From NCBI GenBank assembly GCA_001414485.1, contig LLEY01000016.1, positions 124,001-188,000 on the forward strand: DNA of 64,000 nt, read 5' to 3'. This DNA is from Calycina herbarum. Its lineage: Eukaryota > Ascomycota > Leotiomycetes > Helotiales > Pezizellaceae. Shown here in pieces: positions 1 through 10,249 of this stretch; positions within the stretch are counted from its first letter, which is position 1; every line of letters begins with the position of its first letter. Below the pieces are notes generated by a model that did no database searches, had not been told where the DNA came from, and saw only the letters and a program-made list of their open reading frames with translations. Made by a program: the position numbers and the translations under genes.

Positions 1-1063
1 TTGTGCTGATAATTTTAAACTCCACCTCACCCAGAGTAGAATGCCTTTTGCCTATATTACTATTTCGTTGGATAGTTTGAAATAATCACGAAGTCCCAGA
101 CAATAAAATGACCGTCTAGCGCCCTTTGTCGTTATAAATGTATCACAAAACTTCGAGGAGCTTGCCCCTCGTCACATGAGGTTCGATGCCATAGCATTCA
201 TGGTATGGATGCTGCCGGTAGAATTGCTTAACTTTACTTAAGAAACCATCACAACCCAACAAGGCTCAAGCCAAATACTTTAATCCATCCTCCTCCTTCA
301 AACGTTCCCATTCAGTCAATTACTAACAACCAAAAGTTTTACCACTGACCCACCTTTTACCACTGACCCACCTTTTACCGTCGATTCTCCTTCCAACCTC
401 CGTAGCCCGAAAGACTTATTCATGAAGACGAAGACGAAGAACGCAAGCTTAAAACAGACTGCCATTGGTCTTGCTAGTAAACACTTAGTTTGTCAACACT
501 CAGGCTAGCCCCAGAACACACCATGAAACAATCATCGAGTGGAATACCCATGTTGCTAGCTTCATCAAACATCCGAAAGGAGCAATTTAAGCTTGCTCAT
601 AGGAGAGGAAAGTGTTCAGGTTATAGAGGGAAAATTAGATCTAGAACTTAGACATAGAAATATATCTGACTATGGAAAATCACACGACTCAAAGCAGCCA
701 AGCTCGACTTAAAGTCGCACTTCAAAACGTAGGTAACTCGGGTATTCCAAGCCACCCAAAATCAAACCCCAACATCAAATATCAAGAAAGTCTAGACTAT
801 AAATACACCTCAGAACAATCAGCAATCACCATAGTCAATCACCATAGTCAATCACCATAGTTTGTTTCCAAAAATTCCGTGGTTCCCAGCAGCAAACAAC
901 CCCAACCTCCTCCCAAAACTCGTTCCCCACGCAAAAAAGTAGGTCCCAAAAAGAAAAAGAAAACTGAAGCAAGTATCAACAAACCATCATAACCTCTAAT
1001 CTCAACCTATTTCCTTTCCCGTCTCATCCCATCTAATCTCGCTCCCACAGCTACCCTCGAAAC
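1..1063. other. Non-coding region with two short tandem repeats
   Basis: I see no gene that I can support here. Open frames are short and have no recognisable domain. Two small tandem repeats are visible: an 18-bp unit repeated about 2.4 times at 337-379 (ttttaccactgacccacc) and a 13-bp unit repeated three times at 823-861 (caatcaccatagt). The remainder is ordinary intergenic sequence without the TA-rich decay seen further right. Confidence 0.5.
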
Positions 1064-1689
1064 CAGACTTGGGCATCGATACGATAATATATCGATACAT
1101 CGCGATATATATCACGATATAACTATCGGTAGCTTTTACCCGATATTGATAACTATCGTTGAAGTGCTGCCGATATTCGATAAATATCGTTTTTTTATAT
1201 ATAGCTATTTTACTATAATTATAGAGTAAAATTTAGTCTTTAAAAGAAGTTAAATTACTTTATAAAGACTAAATCTCTAAAAGTACTAAAGATAAAAGGT
1301 TATATTAATTAAAAATATTTAGAAAGTTATATTTAGAAAAGTAGGAACCTCTCTTACTAAGCAGCTTACTCACGTGTCAAAAACGTGATAATGTCTATTT
1401 TTAATTTTTAATTATAAGTAACGTAGTAAATAGAGAGCTTTGTATTTTATTAAATATAGACTATTATAGTATAACTAGTATCTATAAGAATTAGTAGTAT
1501 TTGTATGATACTATGTTCTTATTAGCTCTCGGCTCGGATTAACTATTTCCTAGTTACATGACCTCGATTATCGATATAGTATCGATAATATCGGATATAT
1601 TCGATATATTATCGTAGAATGTTACTCGATACCGATAACTATCGTAGACCCCCCCGATACTGGTATCGATATATCGATGCCCAAGTCTG
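1064..1689. mobile_element. hAT-type MITE (626 bp) with 8-bp target-site duplication
   Basis: The two ends are an 18-bp perfect inverted repeat (cagacttgggcatcgata on the left, its complement on the right). The element is flanked by an exact 8-bp direct repeat, ctcgaaac, at 1056-1063 and 1690-1697. An 8-bp duplication and a terminus starting CAG are typical of the hAT superfamily. Both subterminal zones, about 120 bp each, are packed with ATCGATA/CGATAT words, which could be transposase-binding repeats. The interior is A+T rich and has no coding potential, so the element is non-autonomous. A match to a named family cannot be made from this sequence alone. Confidence 0.85.
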
Positions 1690-1697
1690 CTCGAAAC

Positions 1698-3636
1698 CCC
1701 AACCCATCTCCGAATCTCCTCCAAACATTCAAACCAACTCCACATGCTCAAACAACCCTCCTCTCATCTCCCTCCCAAAAAAGGTCAGCAGCAAAAGCCC
1801 TCCCAAGATTTCACCCGCCCCATTTGTAGACTTCCACCAGATACCAGACACACCAGCCATGTGGCGAAGTCATCGTGATTGTGAAAAAGGAGCCATCGTC
1901 TGACCAGAAGTACAGCCTTATAAATAAATTCTCCCTATTCTCACTGCACTTACTCTGAACTGTAGTCTCGGAGCTACAAACACTTTCTCTTCTTATTCTA
2001 GCTCTTCAATTGGTCAAGGAGCCACTTATTATAAAGAAAGAAATACCTTTGAACAAGACAGCCAATTCATAATTCTCACAAATACTTTTGGAAATTCTAG
2101 AAAAAGACGTTCCCAGATCCACAGAAAACAAAGCCCCAATAAACATTTATTCAAAGGTGACATAATAGCTAAAACAAGAGCAAACGCTCTACACAAGTTC
2201 CCACCTTCTACAAAGCCCCATTCCTTCCTTCACCTATAGATACTTCCACAACAACCCCTCAGTGCCGCCTCCATCTGCTCACTTTTTGTGTCCCGTGCAA
2301 AGTCCCTAGAAGAGTTGAGTAACCATCAATCTCAAGGGAAAAACTTCTTGTTTTTTCTCATCTACCAGTGAGCGTAGTTCTGTTCCAGTACAAAAAACAG
2401 GGAGACTCAAAAGCAATTCCTATTTTCGACAGTAGCCTCGTAGATAAAGGTAGGTAGGCAAGGCAAGTTTAGTTTGCTCCTAGCATTGTATGGAGAGTAG
2501 AAGCTTCGCTTTGCTAGTGAATTTGACAACATCTAATAACATCCCAGAGTATTCACTGACACTGCCTTGTAGATGCACCCAGGAACAGAAGAGAACAGTG
2601 GCAAGTACAATCTTGAGCGGTGTGTTGCCACGTCCAGATCAGGACCATGTTTTCTCATTTTTGTAATTGTCCTATGTACCTTACAAATTCACTCAGTCTA
2701 TTCACCACAAATATCTCATCTCCTGATACGTCATCTACCCCCACATGCTAAAACACAAGGGGTAGCCGAAAATAACAATCAACTCAACCATAACATTAAC
2801 TCAAACGGGACCACCAGGCACAATAAACCGAAAGGCTTAACCCTGACATCAGAAACAGGGGTAAATCGACTTGTTATTCAAAATTGTTGATAAGGGGGCT
2901 GTGACTGTCAATGAGACGAAGAGAAACGCAATCCAACCTATGGGGAATACGCCACCAACCACGAAATCAAACGAGGCACTGTAATCAAACACAATATTGG
3001 GCGAGTCCATCAACTCTACACTTAGGCACATTCATAATAAAAAAACCATAAAAGTCACCGACCACTCCACCAGATAAAAGAATTATTTCCATATCAAAAA
3101 AAATATCTTTTGATAGACTACGCCCTATTGCTATTACACCGTACAAAATGCGCAACCCATCTCCCCTATCTGCTCCCCAAATCGCTACAACAGCATGGAG
3201 CAGTAGCCTTATGATTCATATCCACTCTCAGCGCAGGGAGGAAACTAAAAAAAGAGAAGAGACACACGCAAGAACAACAACACAGATCTTGCAGGAAAAA
3301 AAGAGGTAAACCGTAGCAGGAAGACAGTGAAAAGAAATCAGCCTAGCACAGAGATGAAGAACAGCCTCCATGCCCAAGATGTATATCCGAACCCAAGAGT
3401 AGGATGTAAGAAGGTGGTATTGTCGATATTTGAGGACTGACTTGTGGGGAGTTCTGCTATGGTTGGTGGTAATTCCGTATCAAAAGATGGTAGATCAACG
3501 CCGAGTGAAAAAGAGTCATGCACGATATCTGCAAGCACATATCTCGTTCCCAGAAGCATCCTTACCCCCCAAGCAGGAACCAAAGACCAGATAACCCCGA
3601 TTCGCATTAGAGAAAGAAAGGTCGATCGCGGTATCT
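1698..3636. other. Intergenic region downstream of rho1
   Basis: No gene is recognised. The longest open frames (about 105 codons) have no domain, no consistent intron structure and no codon bias. The stretch nearest 3637 probably holds the 3' UTR of rho1, which is read on the minus strand. Confidence 0.4.
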
Positions 3637-4612
3637 TTACAAAACAATGCACTTCTTCTTGTGGACCTTCTTGGTCAAGAGAGCAGCGCGTGTGGCATGC
3701 TCAAACACCTCACGGACACCCTCGTTGGTCTTTGCCGAACACTCCAAGTACTTGTATGCGCCAATCTTTTTGCGGATTTCCTCACCCTGGTTTGATTGTT
3801 AGTCTATATTCATGATGATTGCGACATTGCCATGTTTTTCTTCCCTCCAAGGCACTCGATGCTGAGGGGGCTGTCTTACCTGCTCGGGAGTGACTGGCTT
3901 TTGGCTGGTCTTGTGTAGCTCCTCAATCGTCTTCTGGTCGTAGCGCAAATCCTTCTTGCAGCCAACAAGGATGATTGGGAGTCCGCTGCAGAAATGAAGA
4001 ACTTCAGAGATCCACTGTTGAGGCACGTGTCAGCGATGCCTTATCTTCCGGCCTGGTGGGAGGTATATGGGGTTACGGTACCTTCTCCTGAACGTTGTCA
4101 AGGGAATCTGGTGAATCGACGGCGAAACAGATGAGAATGACGTGCGAATCTGGGTATGAGAGTGGTCTGAGACGATCGTAATCTTCTTGTCCAGCCGTAT
4201 CCCATAATGCTAACTCGACATGTTTTCCATCAACCTCGACATCGGCAACGTAGTTCTCGAAGACAGTTGGGACGTAGACCTGTGTGAATCAACTGTTAGC
4301 ATTGTGGTTCGGTGCCTGCATATCTGCCACTGCATGTTGGAGTAGGATGAAGCTATCTTGAAAGGGTTGACGCGGTGTAGACCAGGGCAGACCCAGGCCA
4401 AGATTTCTTCGAATCGAGAGTGTATCGGCGGATGCTTACCTCTGGGAAGGTACCCTTGGAGAATACGCTGTGAAGTGATTAGTATAGATGTTCTTGATAC
4501 CCAAGCGCAGAGGGAGTTGGTGGGAAGGGAGATGGAGTACTTACATCAACAAGCAAGTCTTACCGCAGGCACCATCACCTACAATGACGAGCTTTCGACG
4601 GATTTCCGCCAT
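3637..4612 (-). CDS. rho1: Rho1 small GTPase
   Basis: Rho-family GTPase of 192 residues in five exons: 4545-4612, 4440-4467, 4082-4279, 3880-4014 and 3637-3786. The protein starts [14 protein letters not shown] and has the P-loop GDGACGKT (about residues 12-19), the effector loop [10 protein letters not shown], the switch II motif [18 protein letters not shown], a Rho insert-type helix and a terminal CIVL box. A CaaX box ending in Leu predicts geranylgeranylation and membrane anchoring. In fungi Rho1 activates beta-1,3-glucan synthase and protein kinase C in the cell-wall integrity pathway. All introns are GT-AG; the last one has a GACTAAC branch point. Length and every switch residue fit the family, so the gene looks intact. 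It is divergent from the ribosomal protein gene to its right, with a 1.6-kb region between the start codons. Confidence 0.97.
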
Positions 4613-6252
4613 TTCGTCTGGATGGGTATGTGTGAGAGGAGGTGAGCGACGGTGTTGGGAAGGTAGCGGAGGTGGTGTTGAATGGTGGTGCACTTGGAGA
4701 GAAGGGGATGGGATATTGGTAGGTTGATGTTGAGATTGAGAGGTCGAAGTTAAGTTGCAAGACGAGGCAAGCACGACCCACGCAGCAACGGGACGGGGTG
4801 GACGTAGGGTGGGTGCCTTGGCGGCCTGAATCAGGCTGCAAGCACAAGGCAAGGCCGGCGCGAAGAGACCCAAGACTTCAGCAGGGCAGGGTAGCCGACA
4901 TTCGCTAAGCCTACTTACTACCTAGCGGTGACCTAGCGACTGTTGATGGGCGGAGTCAGAAGTGCGAGACGAGTGGTAATCTGTACGCGGTGCGCTGGAT
5001 GTATCGGTGAGAGCGAGGAGCGAGTTCAAAGTCAAGATATCCCTATGCTACTTGTATGTGCGGTGAGAGGAGGAAAGAATGGAAGCGGTGGGCACGATAC
5101 AAGCAACTTTATATATTGATTTATAGAGTTTATATGGTCTATGCAGAGGCTGTGAGACGACAAGATGAGGCTGTCTTGAATGGCTTTTCAATCTTTGTCC
5201 CTACAGAATACCTTTACGTGAATAGGACTCTAACGTCAACCAGTTCTCAAACAATCAACCGTAACTTGATCCTTGAAATGGTACCTCCTGTGGCTATGGT
5301 GGTCTCACTTCTCTTTAATAATTATGATGAACCACTCGCCGGCAATATGAATATCAGATCAAACGGGAGAGTTGGGATTACCAACTGTCGTCATGCTGAG
5401 GGATACCATCGTTCCTTTCCCCATTCACCTTGCTCTACGTATATCTATATCGTATTCCACCTATCATTGTAAATTATCACATCCCGACGATTGACTGCCT
5501 ATGAGACCTTGAATTGCTCCAAGGCAACCTGTAGGGGAGCTTCCCTCTCCTTTGGGTGGTATCGTATCTCTGTATCAGCTGCCACTTTGTTAGGTGCTTG
5601 TTAGGTGTATGCAATGCAAAAGTAGCTTCATGGCATCTGCCGACAGGTGCAGCAAGTAGCTGGCAAGTAGCTGGTCTCCCCATTCCAAGGTTGCTAGAGT
5701 CAGAACGCTATCAATTCCACCCCAAGAATACCAATCAATTCGTTTATACTTGAGGCTGTTGTGTTTGCAAACTTCCAGGACTGGACTGCCTCTGCCTCGA
5801 TCTCAAAATCAGGACTCCGCAGATGCAGGACTTTCTTTGTTCAGCCACAGCCACAGGCGACTCCTGGCCACCCGATATCTACGAGGATACTACGCGTATC
5901 ATACTGCGTACCAAGTCGGCGAGTGCAGCAACATGTATTTTCGGAGTCCGCTGGTGTCTCTCTCAATCACTATCAAATCAATCCAACCGCCATCAATCCA
6001 TTTTGTATTCCGAAAGTGACACTCTCCCACCTTGGACTTTCCTTCACCTTGCCCCTGAAATGAACCTCGGGAGCGATTTGGCTGATCCCCGGTAATGGAA
6101 CAAGCACGTGACCAATTCTTTCTTCACCAGCCTCACTAGCGTGCCAAGACCATAATATGGATGGAAGGGAAGCTCAGAACTCCAAAAAAGTTACATCTCG
6201 GCCTACGACCACCCAATCTGCCCTCCAATCCACCCCTCCCCTCCTCTGCACA
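4613..6252. promoter_or_regulatory. Divergent 5' region between rho1 and the MRPL40-type gene
   Basis: A 1.64-kb stretch separates the two start codons. It should hold both promoters and a long 5' leader for rho1. Several overlapping open frames occur (for example 5056-5472 and 5750-6095), but none shows a domain, so I treat them as chance. The CT/GA-rich tract at 4620-4760 is a plausible rho1 leader. I see no decisive promoter motif. Confidence 0.4.
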
Positions 6253-7468
6253 ATGCAGAAGATATTTCGGCGGACACTACTCGCAGAGCGACAGGCCGAA
6301 CGACGATTGGCAAAACGAAAGGAGAAGAACGTCAAAACATGGCTGAAGAACAACAATGAGCAGACGGCTTATATGAAGAAGCAGGAGAGTTTGCTCAAGA
6401 AGACGGCAAGGGTATGGCGAAGGGAGGACTACGAATTGGGTTCGCTTGCACCAAAACGAGATGTGGGCGCCCTGAAAGCCTCATATGGAACCTTCGATCC
6501 ACAGATATCTCAGGGGCCCATTCTGTATAGACCGGATATGGAAGACAAGTTGGCGCCATGGGGTGGGAAATATCTCAATCTCAGGGAACGTGATAGAGTG
6601 GTACTTCTCGAGGGTCACGACAAAGGCAAGGTGGGGAAAATATCCAAGATTGATAGATCAAGAGCGGAAGTCACAGTTGAAGGGCTAAATATGGTATGTC
6701 TCTGTTTCCCAGTTTCCAATTCTCTGCCTTTTCTGGTGATTGACCTACTGAATACTAACTTTCATCCTCCAGATTGACATTAAAATACCCGACTTTTATT
6801 TGACGCCCGATACCCCCGAACAAAGGACCACCCTGTCGAGAGAGAAGCCAGTCCCAATGAGTGCCATCCGCCTCGTCCACACACTCGAATCAATCGACGA
6901 AGATGGCCAGAAAGTAAAAAAAGATGTAATCGTCAAGAGACTTATGCACAGAGATATCTTCCGAAGAAAACACGGAGTCACAACCTGGGAGCGAGTAATT
7001 CCCGGCCTGAATATAGTAGTCCCCTGGCCATCGGGACAAAACAGAGGAACCGGAGGAGGAAACGAAAGGACCCCACCAAAAGAAGACAAAGCTGCCGACA
7101 CCCTCCGAATAGACGTCGAAAAGAAGACATTCATCCCAAGTCTTTTCCAACCTCCAATGCCTTTAACCATCATCGATGAGCTACGAAACAAATACTCCAT
7201 TTTCCGAACCCGTCATGAACCGGAATATATCCAGGCAAAGGAGGCAGAGGAGGAGCAAAAGAAGGAGAAGCTGAAGATGGCCAAGTTGATGAGAACACCA
7301 CTCAATGATGCCAGTCGTAGGGAGCGGGAGTTGCGAAAAGCAAAGGGCAAGGGAGAACTTACACCCGCGATGTTGGAGAAGATTGGACGGGCTATTGCAG
7401 CGAAAAAGCAATTGTCATTGAAGCCCGAGGTGGAAATAGAGGAGAGAGCGGTGGAAATCAACGTGTAG
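6253..7468 (+). CDS. Mitochondrial ribosomal protein, L24 family (MRPL40-type)
   Basis: Two exons, 6253-6693 and 6773-7468, give about 378 residues. The intron is GTATGT...TACTAAC...CAG. The N-terminus (MQKIFRRTLLAERQAERR) is basic and lacks acids, as in a mitochondrial presequence. A KOW-type segment follows at about residues 110-150 (DRVVLLEGHDKGKVGKISKID), the rRNA-binding fold of bacterial L24. The long lysine-rich C-terminal extension is usual for fungal mitochondrial versions. It would act in the large mitoribosomal subunit near the exit tunnel. I chose the start at 6253 because it gives the conserved-looking basic N-terminus. An in-frame ATG at 6157 would add 32 residues and cannot be excluded. 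Confidence 0.85.
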
Positions 7469-8131
7469 GATGGGAAATCAGATGTTGTAAGATATGTAAA
7501 AATGGGACCTCTGTATTGCATATAAGGCGGGCAGGCATTGTGGAGTTGTAAACTGTCTACCTCTCCATCCTCTTTCTTTTCTCAAAATTCTACAATGTAA
7601 AAAGTTTGCACACTTGCTTTTATGATGAAGTAAATTGAAAACACAAATCGTATGTGCTAGTAGTAAGCTTCACCTCTCCCCTCAACCTTTTCGCGGGCTC
7701 TATAGCAAAGGTGTCCCACGTTCTTGGCGGGAATTGAGGTAATCATTTTAGCGCTCCTTTAGCGGAAAAACGAGCTCTAGGAGGTTACTGAAATATTCTT
7801 AAAGTGATTAAGTAAAGTATTAAAGCTATTTCAGTTAGTAAAATAGTAAGATAAATTTAAGTAATACTAGAACTTAGTATAAATATAAAAAGCTTAATAT
7901 AAGCGGTATTCGAGAGTAATTAATACTTATTATATTAAGAGATAGAGAGTTTTATTTAGTATAAAGTAGAGTTCTCGAGTATTCTTAGACTAAAGTACTA
8001 GTCCTCGCTTAGAGGACCCGCGCTAAAAGTCTTAGTATCTAAGCCTAATTAGGTAAAACCTCTTTTTAAAGTAAGTATCTACTTTCTAAGAGTTCGACTT
8101 AAAGTTAGTAGTTAGTAGTTAAAGTTAGATA
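7469..8131. other. 3' flank of the ribosomal gene and left border of the RIP-mutated block
   Basis: Normal 3' UTR-like sequence runs to about 7740. It then changes sharply to TA/CTAG-rich sequence typical of RIP. I recognise no element in 7745-8129, though it is probably old transposon debris. Position 8130-8131 is the TA duplication of the pogo element that follows. Confidence 0.5.
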
Positions 8132-9973
8132 ACGTGGTTTATTAGAACCTCGATTAATTTTCTTAAAATCCTACTCTTTAACTTTAATACGTATTTTTTT
8201 AACCTTCTACTATGTTTATTATTACTAAAGAATCAAAAGTTATTCTAGCTATTAAGGTAATTTAAACATCTAAAAAGCTAAGTCGATAGAAAGTTATAAA
8301 GATCTATAGAATACCTTATTCTATACTTAATAATAGAATAAACAGCTACCTTTCTCTAGCCGACCGTCGACTAGTAAACCTTAAATTATCTAAGGTAGAA
8401 GAAGAAGTAATTATTTAGAATATACTTAATATAGATTCTAGAGAGTTTATACCTTAGCTAGCTAGTATAGAAGATATAGCTAATTTTATTCTCGAGTTAT
8501 AGAGAGGAAAACGCGTTAGTAAGCTCTAGGCTCATCGATTTATATAACGATAACTAGGGTTAAAGACGCGTTTTAATCGCGTTTATAACTTCTAAAGAGC
8601 CTTATATAAAGATTCTAACCTAATTAGTACGTGGTTCTAACTTATATAAAATATAAGAGCGAAATATAGTATTTTAGATTACGATTTCTATAACTTCGAC
8701 GAAACAGGCTTTATAATAAGTATGATTTACTCTATAATAGTTGTTATATATATAGATCGACGTAGTAGAGATAAGGTAGTTTAGCTAGATAATCGGGAAT
8801 AGACTATAGTAATTGCTTATATTAATAGCGAGGGTTAGGATGTCTCTCTATTTTTAGTCGTCTAAGAGAAGAATTATCTTATAAATTAGTATATAGACGG
8901 CGGCCTTCTATATAACTAGGTTATTAAACTAATAAGTAATAGATAGATAAATAACGAGACAGGTCTAGAATAGCTAAAACACTTCGATAAGTATACTACT
9001 ACTCGAGTAAAGAGTCTATATCGAATACTAGTATTAGATAGATATAAGAGCTACGAATCAGCTGAATTCCAAGAGTACTATAAGGTATATAATATTATAA
9101 CTCTTAGACTACCTTCTTATTCGTTCTATCTAACCTAGCTACTTAATATTAGATATTTTAGTATATTAAAACGAGTATATAGTCGATAGATTAAGACGTT
9201 TATTAAAGCTTATATTAACTATATTACTAAGATAGAGTTCTTTCTAGCCTTTATAGTAGTATATAAAGAATCTATAACAGTCTAGAACGCTTAAGCTAGA
9301 TTCTATAGAGCTGGCCTAGTGTCTTTTAATCCGTAAGCAGTGATTTTAAAGCTTAATATAAAGTTATAGACTCTAATACTCTCTAGACTCTTTACTACTA
9401 ATACTCTTCTATAGGAATCTCAGACCTCTTCTAACTTAATAGAAGCTCTTTTATAGTTAACTCTTATATAAAATCGAATTACTCGCTATTAAGAAAGCTC
9501 GCTAACCCCTCTATTTAAGACAGTTACAGCGCTAGCTAAAGATATAAAGCGAATAGCTTATAAGATAACTCTTCTATCTACCGAGGTACGTATACTTCGA
9601 GTAGTAAATAAAGCTCTTAGTAAACGCCGAAGAGCTAAAAAGGCTTGTGTCTATAAAGGGGGTATACTTATTATAGAGAATATATAGGATATTATAGCCT
9701 AGAAAGACATAGATAAGCAGGTACGACGTAATATACGTATAGCGAGAGGTAGTTATAAGAAGAGGCAACTGTCTAGATAATACTATAGAACCTATAGAAA
9801 AGCTAGTTATAACGTACGAACTTATTAAGAAGCTGTAGATATATCTAGTATATTAGACTCTAATTATAAAGAGTTAATTTAATATATTATAGTTAAGTTA
9901 TTTAAGTTCAAAGTTATATACTAAGGAAAATTAATCGAGGTTCTAATATAACCGAGGTTCTAATAAACTACGT
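8132..9973 (+). mobile_element. Fot1/pogo-type DNA transposon (1.84 kb), RIP-inactivated
   Basis: The ends are inverted copies of acgt(g/a)gtttattagaacctcg, flanked by the TA dinucleotide at 8130-8131 and 9974-9975, as expected for Tc1/mariner-pogo elements. The right end carries an extra partial duplication of the terminal motif (the word gttctaat occurs twice at 9941-9965). The length is normal for Fot1-like elements, and a decayed transposase fills the interior. Element II inserted exactly at the right end. Confidence 0.85.
8217..9783 (+). pseudogene. Fot1/pogo transposase pseudogene
   Basis: A single reading frame can be followed for about 1.5 kb, interrupted almost only by TAG and TAA codons. 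In order I see a CENP-B-like DNA-binding region (the end of which reads RINSYLSLADRRLVN), the first catalytic block NFDETGF near 8692 and the second block VLDRYKSYES near 9031. The third block, near 9130-9160, has lost its Asp: the expected PLD position reads as LLN. A basic C-terminal tail follows (KALSKRRRAKKACVYKGG). Because the first two acidic blocks lie in the same frame, decay was by substitution rather than indels, which is what RIP produces. No functional enzyme is expected. Confidence 0.85.
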
Positions 9974-9977
9974 TATA

Positions 9978-10160
9978 TATAACAGCCCTCTACAAATATA
10001 CTAAAAGAGATACTTATAGAATAGTACCTATATTCGAAGAAAACTAAACTAAAGAGAGAAGAGGAGAGTTAGTACGCTCTATCTCTATTTATATACACTA
10101 AGTAAGACTTCGGTAGAACCTTAGTACGTGATCCAGTCGTATATAACTAGGACTGTTACA
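9978..10160 (-). repeat. 3' LTR of element II
   Basis: 183-bp LTR, running TGTAACAG...CTGTTACA in unmutated form; here the left edge reads tataacag. It matches 21399-21580 apart from mostly C/T and G/A differences and one indel. Confidence 0.9.
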
Positions 10161-10249
10161 CCACTCCCTCCTTCAACCGGGCCCTCTCTAACTAAGCCGC
10201 TTTGTCTTCTATAGCTATAGAGTCGTTACTCTCTAATTCGCTGTAATTG

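Noticed and set aside
3338..3815. Overlapping 104- and 123-codon frames on both strands
   Set aside because: They overlap the rho1 3' UTR and last exon and are shadows with no family resemblance.
5056..6095. Several plus-strand frames of 65-138 codons between rho1 and the ribosomal protein gene
   Set aside because: They overlap in different frames, lack domains and codon bias, and lie in the shared 5' region.
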